Source of the DNA: Puccinia triticina
Taxonomy: Eukaryota; Basidiomycota; Pucciniomycetes; Pucciniales; Pucciniaceae
NCBI RefSeq assembly: GCF_026914185.1
Contig: NC_070562.1
Location: 6,696,001 to 6,760,000 of the forward strand
DNA: 64,000 nucleotides
Direction: 5' to 3'
The position numbers and the translations under genes were made by a program. Under the pieces are notes generated by a model. The model saw nothing but the letters and a program-made list of their open reading frames with translations, was not told the DNA's origin and ran no database searches. This document shows positions 45,077 to 56,776 of this stretch, one piece after another (position 1 is the first letter of the stretch; every line of letters starts with the position of its first letter).

Positions 45077-45286
45077 TGAAATTTGGCCTATGGCATTGCA
45101 CACTATGAATCTAGGTAACATCTACGTGACATGGGGCGTACACAATACTTATGACAAACACAACTACAGGATTGCTAGTGTTATGAGAGGTGGGGGTGGA
45201 TATTGATGTAAACGAGATAACAGAAGAGAAGGGGAAAGGAGAATTGAAAGAGAGGGGGTTGTGTCTGGGAAACCAGGGAGGTCAAA

Positions 45287-48200
45287 TCAATGAGGGAGTT
45301 GTTCAGAGAATCGGTTGGAGTCAATGAGGAATTTTGCCAATGCCACCTCAGCTCTTCGATTGCCAAGAACCAAGTCGAGTCTATCCGCTCTGAAACGGAT
45401 TCGTAAGAGCCGCAGGTGCCTTCGCAATGCCCTCCTCTGAACTCGAGCACTCGGGCAGAAGTTCATAAGGTGGAAACTTGTTTCTCTTGCTCCACAATTG
45501 GGGCAGAGTGGATCGAATGACCTGCAAATTTTAAAAAGATGGCTTTTCAGTGCGTTATGACCAGAAGCCAACTGATTTATCAAAGAACTAATGGCAATAT
45601 GTAGACCCGACGAGACTGCGGGTTTGGGAGAGAGGCCTGCTGTTGCAGTCCGATGCACTTTTTTGAAATTTCCCTTGACGGCTAGATTCTGTGTGGAGGG
45701 GGACTCCAATGCATCCTTAGCAAGTTCATCCGCGAGTTCGTTACCCAAGATGTCCCTGTGACCGGGGCACCACACAAAAGTGATTTTCAAATGCCCTGGC
45801 AGCTCTGACAATGCCAACCGTATTTGCTCAAAAAGCCATTGACCTGGTTTAGGGGCTCCCAAGTCGCCGGTTCTTATGAGTACACCTTGGTTGTCCACGA
45901 AGATCAATAGGTGAAGGACCGATGAATCCACGATCATTTTAGCCAATCCCAGAGCCGCCAGGACACCTGCCACCTCGCTTTCGTGGTTAGACACAAGCCT
46001 GTTGCCTCCTAATGCAAATGAGCTAAATGCATTTTTGGCCGGGCAAACAGCCGCCCCCGCACCTCCCTTCTCAGGGTGGAACGACCCGTCACTGAAAACT
46101 AGCAATCTTGTTGGGTCAAACTGATACATTGAAACAAGGGACTTAACCGCGGTAATTGCTTCCTCCTTGGAAGCTTCCAGATTCATGAATTCCAGCGTTC
46201 TCGGAACCAAGGAGCCGAAATCAAAGTAAAGATGGACCATCTCCGGGTCCATCCCCATCGCCTCTTCCACCAAGTCAGACGCCAGACCCACTCTTGCCGA
46301 GTCTGCAAGGCGTGTCGCAGGATCGGATCTGCTACGTAAAACAAAGGAGCGCACAATGTTGTTTGCTTTCAGTGTAATGCATTTCCTGAAAAAGAAGGCA
46401 AAACAGGTCTTTGAAATTTCATTAGCGAAGTCCGGTACAGCCGATCAATCTTGAATGAATTTGTTTGAGGTTGACTTGAAAACACCAAGGGTGAAGATAC
46501 CCGCTAGTCGGTTGATCTTGTGTGCCAATGCTGTAACCTTGCCTTTGTTAGGAATGGTCGCCCAGAGAGAAGCCCCATACAAAATCCTAGGGAAGAGAAC
46601 ACATCGAATCAGCTTAACCCTGTCCGCTTCTTTAGTGCCCCAGCGAGAGTTGCCAAAGATCCTCAGCTGGTTTATTGTTCTGTGGGCCTTTTCCTCCAAG
46701 GCCTTGAAATTCCGATTGAACAGGAGTTTGCTATCAAGCCAAACTCCTAGCCACTTCACCTCGCTTGCCGGTTTGAGGGTCTGACTGCCAAAAGGGAACA
46801 AAACATCAGCAGCTATCTTTTTCTTGGTTAACCAAAGAAACTGGGCCTTGGCCTGATCAAAAATTGCACCATGGGTCACGCCCCACTTCAGGGAGCGGTG
46901 ACCCTCCTCAATCAACGACGCCCTTGCTGAATCCGCCGTGTTTGCCGCGACAAGATGGACAACATCGTCCACGTAGCCTATTGACACTGTGTCTGAAGAA
47001 TTAGAGAATGTTTTGTTCAGCAAGGAGTTGTTGTATAGAATATACAGGATTACCAAGAGGGGAGATCCTTGGGGGAGGCCAATTTCAATAGGGAACGCTT
47101 TGGACACAAAGTCATCGAGTCTGATTGTTGTCGACCTGTCTTTCAAGAAGTCTGCGATGATCAGCACAAGGTAAGTCGGGCATCTCAGCTGGAAAAGGTA
47201 GTGGATGAGTCTGGAGGGGTGGACAGAGGGGTACGCCGACTTCACGTCAAGAAACAGTGCGGCAACCACCTTTCCCTCCCTCCACTTATTCTTAACCCAA
47301 TGTTCCAAAGCAAATAAAGCGTCTTCTGTGCCAGATCCCTTTCTGCCACCAAAATGTCCATCGGCCAACACGCCTGCACCTTCAGCCCATGCCGTGAGTC
47401 TTCTGGCCAGGATAAGCTCGAATAGCTTGCTCATGGAACCCAGTAGCGCAATCGGACGATAAGCTGCAGGGTTTGTATAGTTGGGCTTCCCCTGCTTCCG
47501 GATGATGGCGGTGACCGCAATCTTCCAGGAACGCGGATATTTGCTCTTGATTAGAATGTCATTGTACAAATCGGCCAGCTTTACTGATAGGGGTTCAGAA
47601 AGGGACTTAAGAAGCTCATTCGCCAATCCATCTATTCCCGGAGCCTTCTTGGGTCTGATTCGCCGGATCGCCGATAGAACCTCCTTCGTAGTCACTGGGG
47701 GGTAGCTAACGAACCTGCAAGATAAATCAAACTGAGTATCCGAGATGTCTATGGGTACTTGTGAAACTGAAGTGCCATCGAAAAGTAACTTAGCCTGTTG
47801 TGATTTCTCATGAACAACCAAGCCTCCTGGGCCTTTGAGTGGGAGGACTTCTCCTCCTGCCGACTTTGCGGAGAAATGGAGGACCCGATAGAGGTCGCCC
47901 TCTGAAGGGTCCTCCAGTAACCTCCACCAACTGCGTTGTTTAAGGGAGTTCACAAGGGAAAGGAAGTAGTTGTTCCATTGACGGTAACATTCAATGGACT
48001 CGGGCGACTTAGCTATGAGCATCCACCTTCGGGCGCTGTTCCGGGTACGCAAGACGGGGTCCAGCGTCTTACTGCACCACCAAGTTTTGGTCTTGGTCCT
48101 GTCGGCTCGTACTTGTCTACCCAACGTCTCCTGCACAGATTTGAGGAAGGTCGTCAGCTGTTCGGCCTGCCCATCCGGCACATCACTTGCTGGGGGGTTC

Positions 48201-49144
48201 AAAGCAGATAACTTAGCAGATATAGATTTAAGTTTATTGCCATCAAGTTCTGCCCATCTGGGGGGGCACCAACGAAAAGGCGGGGTGGGCTTTTTGACCG
48301 AGAGGAGAGCGTGGAGGGCCTGATGATCCGAACCAAAATTCTCGCTCGAGACTGACACTGCTCTGACCAGCTTCGCGCCTAAGAAATTCGCCCAGGTCAG
48401 ATCGATTGTTGATCCCCTTCCTTTTGTCAAAAAGAAGGTTGGTACATGTTTAGGTGAAGCCAAACGAAAACCAAAAGCTGAAAGATAACTTAGCAGGTGC
48501 CTTGCTTCCGGTTCGACCTTCCGAATTCCAGGGGGGTTCCAGTGCCGATGGTGCAGATTTGCATCCATCGCAATGATTGTCGCGTGTTGCCTGGAGTAGT
48601 GCAATGTCAGCCAATTTTGCAGTTCCCCTACTGAGGAGAATGAAGACGGGGGATTGTAAATATTAAGAAGTCGGAAAACTTTCCCGGATTGGGTCACTTC
48701 CAGTCCAATCATGTTCTGTGATCCACCCTCCAGTAGCCTAATGGCCTCTGATGGAACTGATCGCCGAACGTAAATAACAGCCTTATGCCGCTCCCGCCAG
48801 CATGTCGGAGTATGCTCATAAGCTACAAACGAGCGCCAAGCCAAATGCTGCGGGGGGCAAAGATCAATCGGGTTAACCCAGGGTTCTTGGATGAGGAGGA
48901 AATCAAAAGAAGAGGAGGAATTGAGAAGACTTAGCGTGACAGCTTTCGCGACGTGGCAATTTAACTGTAAAAAAGAAAATGAGTCAGCATCAGGGTGAAG
49001 GAAAGAGGTTGCCGCCAAGGTGTCTTGACGAAGGGGATCAAGGAAATCGGCCGGAGGGGGGCAGGGTTGAGAGGATGCAGTGATGAGAGGTGGTTCATTT
49101 TGGGGAGGATGACGATCGGGGGTTCCGGAGGTTGTACCGATCAT
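45287..49144 (-). pseudogene. LINE ORF2: endonuclease, reverse transcriptase, RNase H, one stop
   Basis: Read from ATG 49144, 1,284 sense codons with a single internal TGA at 46447-46445. Endonuclease: LQLNCH, LLIQEPW, IAMDANLHHRHW, GSDHQALH. RT: KKAPGIDGLANELLKSL, LDVKSAYPSV, GLPQGSPLLVILYILY, and the catalytic IGYVDDVVHL. RNase H: VFSDGSFHPEKGGAGAAV, NHESEVAGVLAAL, FVDNQGV and WCPGHRDILGNELADELAKDA. The stop lies between RT and RNase H, and the codon (GAT TGA TCG) is compatible with CGA to TGA. Everything else is open, so this copy is one base from intact. The start ATG overlaps the ORF1 stop as ATGA. Confidence 0.92.
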
Positions 49145-50574
49145 TGAGAGGGGGGGCGTTTTTTGTCGAACCAGGCCTTCTTGAAGGGGCAGGCCATGTT
49201 GAAAGGGGTGTGGTCGGCGTTGGTGATGCCTTCTAGCTTGTTCTTGATGCCTTCTTGGCAGAGGATGCAAGTCTTGACGCCGCCGATGCCTTCTGGGCAT
49301 TCATTTGTCGGGTGGCTACACGCGCATTTAGCGCATCGCGCCGGCTCACGACACCATTTACCGAAGTGTCCCATTCTCAGGCATTTGAAGCATTGAGGGG
49401 GCCTCGGCTTGAAACACTCGGTTCGATGGTAGTCGTAGTTCAGGAAGATCCCTGAATTTTGAAGTCGGCGAGCCAAATCCTTGTTGGTGAAAGCCAACAC
49501 CAAGGAGCCGGCCTTCTTGGCCGACGGCTCGTTCGATCCCATCCAGCGGACGCGGGCTAAGTCGGTCGCCTGGAAATTGTTTTCGGAGGCCAGCAAGGCG
49601 AGGTTAACAGGCTTGCTGATGTCAAAGGACTTAGGAACTCCGTGCGCCATGATCGAATACGTGCTAGGAGTTGCCTCAAGATCGGGGTGAACTGCTTTGG
49701 ACCACACGTGTTTGTTGTCCATGAGCCACTTCTGGTGAGACTTGTTCTTCGTGTAAAATGAAACGTCACCGGATGGGACCATGCTGACTCCTCGGACCGC
49801 GACAGCCTCCCCATCAACTCGTGCTTCAAGACCGAGGAGGGTCTCGTTCGTCTTCTGAACCAAATAGGCGCTGGGTACATCTTTCAAGGTTGTATTCGCC
49901 GGGTTGGAGTGGATGATGACCCGCTTCGGTTTCAGCGATGCCAGAACTTGTTTGGGTGGGGGACGCGTCGTTGGCGCGGCGATCAGACCAGCAAGCGTCG
50001 GCGGCGCGTGGATAGAACCATCAAGATTGGTCGACGCGGCAGACGCGAAGGACTTTCCTAAGCTTGTCCCGGGTTTGGGCCCGCTCTTCAAGAGTTTCTC
50101 GAACGCCGCCATGCGTTCGATGATCGGATCAACCTTGGCATCCATCTTGGCGTTGAGCTGATCGATGGTGGCCTCGAGGCGGTGAATCATCCTCTCGTTG
50201 TTCGTCGAGAGTTCCAGCAATAGGTCCACGAATTTCGCGTCCAACAAAACCGCGCCATTCGCGTCGCGTTCGCCAAGTGCCTTGGTGAGCAGGATGTGAA
50301 GGCTGGATGCGGGGGGTTGAGTGACCGGGCGGGGCGGAAGTCGGACCTCCAGGTCGTCCATCATCTCCGAGTCGCCTGCGTTTGGCGCGCCTCGAGGTGG
50401 GTCGGGGGGGCGGTGGGCGGGAAGCATGAGCTGCCCGGAAGGAAGGGGGGAAGGGAAGAGAGCTTTTCTGATTATTGGGGGGAGGGGGTGGTGATTTGTG
50501 GAATTTTCGGCGCGTGGGGTGGTGTTTTTTGTGGTTCGCGGCAGAAAAGTGTATATCAGCACGGGATATTCCAC
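49141..50574 (-). CDS. LINE ORF1: nucleic-acid-binding protein
   Basis: 477 residues from the first ATG; later Met codons (MLPAHRPP, MMDDLEVRL) are possible starts. A central coiled-coil-like region (LLLELSTNNERMIHRLEATID in pieces) is followed by an RRM-like or gag-type middle and then Cys knuckles CFKCLRMGHFGKWC and CAKCACSHPTNEC, with a further CILC. Such proteins coat the LINE RNA. The stop TGA is the last three bases of ATGA, whose ATG opens ORF2. Confidence 0.88.
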   Translation of the reverse strand: MEYPVLIYTFLPRTTKNTTPRAENSTNHHPLPPIIRKALFPSPLPSGQLMLPAHRPPDPPRGAPNAGDSEMMDDLEVRLPPRPVTQPPASSLHILLTKALGERDANGAVLLDAKFVDLLLELSTNNERMIHRLEATIDQLNAKMDAKVDPIIERMAAFEKLLKSGPKPGTSLGKSFASAASTNLDGSIHAPPTLAGLIAAPTTRPPPKQVLASLKPKRVIIHSNPANTTLKDVPSAYLVQKTNETLLGLEARVDGEAVAVRGVSMVPSGDVSFYTKNKSHQKWLMDNKHVWSKAVHPDLEATPSTYSIMAHGVPKSFDISKPVNLALLASENNFQATDLARVRWMGSNEPSAKKAGSLVLAFTNKDLARRLQNSGIFLNYDYHRTECFKPRPPQCFKCLRMGHFGKWCREPARCAKCACSHPTNECPEGIGGVKTCILCQEGIKNKLEGITNADHTPFNMACPFKKAWFDKKRPPSQ

Positions 50575-50587
50575 CCTGAATCGAGTT

Positions 50588-51040
50588 GGAACACCTGCAG
50601 ACGGCAGTCATAGGATGATTGATTCTGGATGGCATGGTACCTGTCCCATACGGATTTTGTCTTCTAGTCTCAAGTTGCCTGGTTTGTGTAGTGAACAGTG
50701 GAAACATGTCGCCTCATCGTCCGTGTTCATCACCTGAAGCATCTGATTGGATTACAGCCACATCCCATGGTCCCGCGAAACGGGTCTTCCTCCGCCTGAT
50801 CCCGGCTCATGGCCAAGCCGGTGGCTGCCGACCCAGGCATAAAAAGCCGAGCTACCTCTCTCCCCTCCAACCGCATCGACCTCCGGACACCACACCGCAC
50901 TCGCTTGTTTCGCCGCCTTGTGCCTTTAATAAACCACTCGCAGTCATACTCCAACCCTCACGAAGTCAAAAGTGAGCAGTCTTACGTATCCATTTACTTT
51001 CACATTCAGGTTTACCTGACCAGGTCTGCTTCCATACCAG
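50588..51040. promoter_or_regulatory. Leader and promoter region of secreted paralog 3
   Basis: Almost identical to 19885-20344. TATA-like CATAAAAAG at 50838-50846. The LINE target duplication forms its left edge, so the promoter proper was not interrupted. Confidence 0.6.
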
Positions 51041-51544
51041 ATGAGAGCCTGCGACTTGTTCATCCGACTCCTCTCACTTTCGGCGCTGGTCATCGGCGTC
51101 TGCTCAATGGTCGACGCTGGTCATGAAGAAGTTTTTGAGCACATCTGGACGAGACGAAGTGGAATAAAGTCACAGAAATTCGGAAACAGCATGATCAAAA
51201 CTGGTGTTTCCGTGAACTACCTCCCTGGGATCCGTGAAGAAGGGGACTACGGCATTCACGTCAACAATCCTTTAGAAGTACCTGTGAAGGTCCGGGTCAC
51301 AGTCAATCCCATGGACGACGATGACGACCCTCTCCCCATCACCGAGCACACCATTCAGCCCAATCCGAATACTCCCTGGTCAGAAAGGCACGTGCGCACA
51401 TTGGTCAAGCTTCCACGAACAGTAGAGGTTCAATATTCAATTACCGATGCGGATGCCGAGAAGCTCCTAGGACCCCTGAGCGAAAGACAAGAGTCTATTG
51501 AAGAATTCTCCCACTCTGAAGAAGCGTCACCCTCTCATGAATAG
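51041..51544 (+). CDS. Small secreted protein, three-copy family, paralog 3
   Basis: 167 residues, one exon. Signal peptide MRACDLFIRLLSLSALVIGV then CS; mature chain without Cys. Core YGIHVNNPLEVPVKVRVTV, then a run of Asp (MDDDDD), VEVQYSITDAD and an acidic Ser-rich tail ending SPSHE. Near-identical flanks but clearly different middle compared with paralogs 1 and 2. A solo Copia LTR landed in its 3' region at 51664. Confidence 0.8.
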   Translation: MRACDLFIRLLSLSALVIGVCSMVDAGHEEVFEHIWTRRSGIKSQKFGNSMIKTGVSVNYLPGIREEGDYGIHVNNPLEVPVKVRVTVNPMDDDDDPLPITEHTIQPNPNTPWSERHVRTLVKLPRTVEVQYSITDADAEKLLGPLSERQESIEEFSHSEEASPSHE

Positions 51545-51696
51545 ATCACAATGTAGAGGAACTGTCATTTTTTTTTCTGGGGCGTTGGTTACGCATCATC
51601 ATAATCCATGTCTTTCTCTACATTCCATCTAGAATTCCAGGAAATTTGTTGGTCCCTGCATACTGTCGAATTTAAACTCGCACATTGGGTGTATGC

Positions 51697-54600
51697 TGTA
51701 AAAACCCCGGGGAAGGAAGAAAAGGGGGGGGGGTAGAATTTTACAATCCTTATTTTACAAGGCATAAGCCTTGTAAATTGCATCCATTGTAAAATTACCA
51801 CAAGCCGGGAGGCATTTATAATTTTGCGCACCTACTCCCATATTTTCCACCATTGTGAAACAAGCATTGTAAAAGATACTTTGTAATTTTTTTGTGCAAC
51901 GGACTGAAATGTAATTTCACAAGTGATTGTCTTACAAGGATCTCCCTTGTAAAAAATAAGCCTTGCAAAAAAGCTTGTGGGGCCAAAAAACTTCAAATTC
52001 ACAAGGGTTCACTTACAAGGGATACATTTTTGTCCTCCCAACAGTCGCAAAATTCTCACCAGGCAAAAGGAAATGAGAATTTTGCGAGCCATATAAAATT
52101 TTGCAAGTGATAAATTGCAAAGCAGGAAACAAAAACCCAAAAAGAAACCGCAGATGACCGCCCACCATCCCTCTCCCAAAACACACCAAATATGAGTTTA
52201 GCAAACAAATCAAGCTTGCAACGCTTGCAAAGCTTTGCGGGTACTTGATCGTGAGCCCACACGTATGGGCTTCTGTTGTCGGTCGCTAGGTATCTTGACT
52301 TTGCACGAAGTCTTTTGCTCTTCAATCGTTGGCTTGATAGTCGTGCTTGCCTGCTTTCCTTTGATGAGACATTTCTTCTCTTCGATATTTGAATCTGCGA
52401 TCATTGGTTGAGGATTATTAGTCTTCAAGACTTTCAATCGTATCCTGAACTCGCCCGATGCTTTCCGTTTAAGATCACCCGGCTTTTCCTCTCCAGAGGG
52501 GGCGCCAATTGTCGCTTGGGCTGCTCCAGATGGAGAGCTGCCAGCTTCTTGAAGTCGTGTGACCTTCTTAGGTCGCCACTTCTTTTTTTGAGCGGTGGCA
52601 ACCTCCTTCGCATCCAAGAGTATTTTGGGTGCTTGCTTGTCTGATATCGCCGCGATATGTTGATCTTCAATTGGCAAATCGTCCCCATTAAGCGGAAAAT
52701 TGACCTTCTTAGGTCGCCGGTTCTTTTTGGGAGCGGCGGCAACCTCCTTCCCATCCGATAGTATCAACTTGGGCCCTTGCTTGTCTGATAGAGCCGCGAT
52801 TTGTTGATCTTCAATCGGCGAATGGTCCTGATTAAGCGTTGGGATGAGTTGACTAGGCGAATTGTTGAGAAGCATGCCCAGATGGGCAAATGGCAACGAT
52901 CCAGGCGCTCCCGGGTGGTCACGAGCGATGTTCGCAATGCTCTTGGAGACGAATTCGTCTTCGCTTGCGCTCCACGGTCGTGAGTAAAACACCCAGCTCG
53001 TGTTGGGTGTGCGTCCAGCGATCGTACTATGATCAGGACTGATCAGCCGAGCAATCCCACCGTTCTGGCGGTCGTCGTGCAGCCATACACCCGAGATGCC
53101 GCCGACGTTCTTCAGCATTTTACACCAGTAATGCACCCCGTTCCAGAAGCCGCGGGAGATGAGGATGTATCGGACGCCGTGGAAATCCAACTTGGCAGGG
53201 AAATCAAGTCCTGCCATAAACTCTAGCTGTTCGGCTTCATCAAAGATCGTTGACACTTGCACCAACAAGTATAAGTGTTGGGGTGGCCCCCCGCCCTCAA
53301 CAGACAAGACAGATTTTTCAATGAGGTGGTGGGGTTCTTGTTTCTTCTTTGTAGGGCACACCTTGCAGACAAGGCCCGAAATCGACACAATACCATCTGT
53401 TGACCACGTTGTTAAAAGAGTTTGGATCGAATGTGGATCTAAAGCAGCTGTTTCAAAAGTATCCCGTTGGATTCGGATAGCAGTTATGCCTCGGTTTCCA
53501 CGGGGATGGGGCTGTTGGACCTGCATTCGACCTTCGCACGAAGCCATCCGGAGTTCGGTAAGTGTAAAGAGTTCTTGAGGAGGATAAACACCTTTTGTGT
53601 TCTTCCTGATGGCAGGATTGATGAGCAAGTCGATGAAAAGATCGGTTGAGCAAAAGACACCGCGGTTAAAACTGCCTGGAGACATCTTGTTGGCAGCCGA
53701 ATGTAGGGTGTTTTGCGCATTTGTAAGCAGGGACCGGATTTGACCAGTTTGAGTCAATTCCCATGTGCTCCTCGCGTTAAAATGCTTGAGGAGCGTGGTG
53801 AAGATGTCGTTCTTGAGGCCATTCGTCCCACGTAACCAGAGCGGATTGAACATAGCGTATAGGCTCTCGAGTGCGGCTGCCAACCAGCAGCGATTTTTCC
53901 TCGCCGAATCTTCTGATGCCGAGTACGATATGTAGGTTGTCATACAATCCTTGATTAAGTTGCGCGAACCAGGTGGCCGGCCTCCAGAATTCTTCGGGAG
54001 CAAGGTGGCGGTGGTGTCCGGAGCCCGACCATCATTAGTCTCAGCTTTCTTCCGGTTCGCGGGATTTCGCTTTGGTGGTTTCTGCCAACCAACGGATAAT
54101 GCGAGATCTTGCTGAGCTTTATTCTTCGCACCATATTCAATTGAAACACCCCTCATTACCGCTTGCCAGTCGTCTTCAAGAGTCTTTACGAAGGCGTAGA
54201 GCTGGGCCATGCCGACAATCAAGCACTTTTTCCCTTTGCTGTCACCAAAGGGTGGTCAGTAGCCGCTAAAATTAACTTGAATAACAAACACAAGGAAGAA
54301 ACCAACCTGATCATGTAATACAGTCTATGCATACTCTCCTGCGCGTTTGTGGTATCGGGAAGGTTGTCGTTGCCGTCTGCCGAGTTGGTGAGCATATGCC
54401 TTTTGGATGGGAAGAGAATTGCTTCGATGTCGACCATAGTCCACCAATCTAACCATTGCTTGGTCTTTGGGAAGAGCCGTCGGAGCTCATCAATCTTCTG
54501 CTCATGGTTTGGCCCTCCTTCTTCGGGCAAAACCAAAAGGTCCAGGCAGAGCTTTTGAAACTGTGCCTGTGATTCCAATGCGATTTGTTAGGTCTGTTTC

Positions 54601-56776
54601 TCATTGTGATGCAAAAAGAGATTAAGGGACATCACCTCTTGCTCAGGTGGGACAACGGCCCGGTTTCGTTTCACCCGCGTGACTTGAGCTCGAAAATGCT
54701 CATGGCATCCCTTCAACTTGGCAAGGGCCTGTTGACGGTCAGTGACACCAAAAACCTTCATATAAGCCATTACGAAACCCTCCCTCTGAGCCAGAGAGAA
54801 ATCGACCACTTGGCGGACAAGGGTCTCGCGATCCGTGACTGTGAAAGACGGCTGAATAAACTGTTCGAAGAGTGTTGTGAAGTGCGCCTGGTAGTATTCG
54901 GCGCCAAGCCCTCGAATCCAGGAAAGTTGGACGGGTATCCAACGCGTGGTCTCCTCACAGAACATCGATGTAGATAGCAAATAACCTGTCTCAAAAAGCT
55001 TGTATGTCACATCAGACAAGAGCCCCCCGCTGTATACCTCGTTGTTATGATTGCGGGTGACCAATCGTTCCGCCATCCACTTGGTTTGAAACGTAAAGTG
55101 TTCCATGCCTGGTTTGAACAATACCGATATGATCATGAGGCCCACACTAGCACGCAAGCGTCAGCTGTGTTTTTGCTTTCCAAAATGAATTATCAAAATG
55201 AATAGGGACTTACTAGTTCCATTGGAACATGTCATGTAAGAACTTATCCCCAAGCCCAGCGCCACCCTTGTCTGGGTTGATTCCAAGCTCGATGAGGATG
55301 CGCCGCCGATGATATCGCAGCCTGTCACTATTCACGAAAGACTCATGGATCTGGGTCACGCTTTCAAACGGGTTCAGAGGTGCGGTGGGCTTCCCTAACT
55401 ATAAGAAACAAGAAGAATCTATCCATCAGATAATTGAACCGTTTGAAAGGTAAAGGGAAGCACTTACTTTGAGCTTGAAAGCACCCGCCGCTGGGTTCTT
55501 CATCACTTTGTTTTTTAGCTTCAGCTTTGACAGGGGGTCCGGCTTTTTCGGAGCTGGCCATGGGTGCTTATGGGTGCCATGGTGCCGGAGAATCGCCCAT
55601 CCAGTTAGCTTGTTCTCATCGAATCTGATCAGAGTGTTCTTGCAGGCTTGATGTCCAACCTTCCCCGGGCATTTCCCGGCGGAGCCTGGGCATTTTGGAT
55701 CACTAATAGTCGGGTTTCACCTCGTCAGCACTGAAAAAAATTGAGGTACAATATAAGATGAAGAAAAATCCACTGACGAGTTCAAGTATTCGGCAATCCC
55801 ACCCTTGGCGGTTGGTGGAGACCCCACCCATTGGCAACCGGGCTGATTACAGATCAAAGCCCCCAGACAGTACATCCGCACTCCTTTCCAGGATTTATCG
55901 GCTCGCCAATCGACACTGGTTGTCCTGGGGAATCCGACAAATCCAAAGTTGTGGACTGTCATATCGGGAGTTTTGACAAATATGGTCTTGCCATTTGGAT
56001 ATAATGGGTATCCTTCATCGTCAAGCCGGCAGTTATGGTCAATGAACGTCTCTTCGTTTCCAGAAGGGGCAAAGAATATTTTCCTTCCGTTTATGGGCTT
56101 GTCATCGGGGTCTTTGGAAGAGGGGGGCTGGGAGAAATCATTGCAATCAACGCTGCCGTCTGACATGTGCCAAGTAATTTCCGATAAAGAAAGTTTTGCG
56201 TATCAAAATAAAGTGATTTTGATGAGTAAACCAGCAGGGAAGAATGGGCCAATCGGCGAAACAGAGGAGCTGAGGGGGGAAAAAGAGAAGGTGGAAGGAC
56301 ATACATAGAAATGGTTGGAAATCCAACGTGATCGAGGCATTGAGGCGTGTAAAATTCCTGTTCCATTGCAAGTTCCAATACTTTTCCGGGCGAATACTGG
56401 CGTGTAAAACAAGGCTTGTAACCTGTACGCCGTATAAATACATTTCTGTGTCCCGATCATGAAATTCCAAAGGTGGTGTCACAAGGTTTGTGAAACATGC
56501 AGTGGAAAATTATGTAAAAGCTCTGTACGTAGTATATTTACATAGTATGTATTACAAGACATAATTTACAAGGGCCGAGACAAGTCCGAAAGGGGCGGAA
56601 AACTATGTATTACTCCATACGTCCCATAAATTCCCAACCCATCGCGTTCACAAGGCTTATGCCTTGTAAAATAAGTTTTGTAAAACTCACGCACCCGGAA
56701 GAAAAGGTACCACCCGACTACACGATCGTAGCGGGCATCAACTCTCCCCCGGAGAGGTATACACCAGGCCATAACA
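51697..56776 (-). mobile_element. MULE-type DNA transposon, copy B (GCM1 zinc finger family), intact
   Basis: 5,080 bp lodged in the solo LTR, flanked by TATGC (LTR bases 29-33, repeated at 56777-56781). Only 5 bp are duplicated, unlike the 11 bp at copy A. Inverted subterminal blocks ATTTTACAAGGCATAAGCC (51752 region) and its mirror (56650-56685) match well; the outermost 30-70 bases match poorly. CTTGTAAA-type motifs recur in both flanking zones. It carries one gene on the minus strand. Confidence 0.88.
52210..56166 (-). CDS. MULE B transposase: GCM1 finger, DDE core, peptidase-like domain
   Basis: Exons 56166-55778, 55702-55468, 55398-55214, 55146-54636, 54566-54307, 54238-52210: 1,202 residues, no stop. 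Exons 3-5 have exactly the lengths of copy A (185, 511, 260), and the introns are in the same places. GCM1-type finger about residues 100-185 (MYCLGALICNQPGC; CPGSAGKCPGK; LRHHGTHKHPW). Transposase: Asp315 (SDVTYK), Asp385 (VDFSLAQ), GCHEHF near 416, Glu517 (TNAQESMHR). Peptidase-like: Cys644 in KNRCWLAAALESLYA, His near 895 in GVHYWCKML, then GVWLHDD. The tail has basic RRPKKV and KWRPKKV repeats. Finger and transposase assignments rest on known WRKY-GCM1/MULE biology; the peptidase call is by motif and could be another papain-fold family. Confidence 0.87.

Larger units (their letters stand above)
45048..50576 (-). mobile_element. LINE (non-LTR retrotransposon), two ORFs
   Basis: About 5.5 kb on the minus strand. 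It ends in a 26-base poly(A) (T run 45048-45073 on plus) and is flanked by TGAATCGAGTT at 45037-45047 and 50577-50587. The undisturbed target is visible near paralog 1 at about 19884. ORF1 has zinc knuckles; ORF2 has an APE endonuclease, RT and RNase H, the layout of the Tad1/I group. The first ATG lies only three bases inside the 5' end, so the copy is either slightly 5'-truncated or has almost no leader. Confidence 0.93.
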
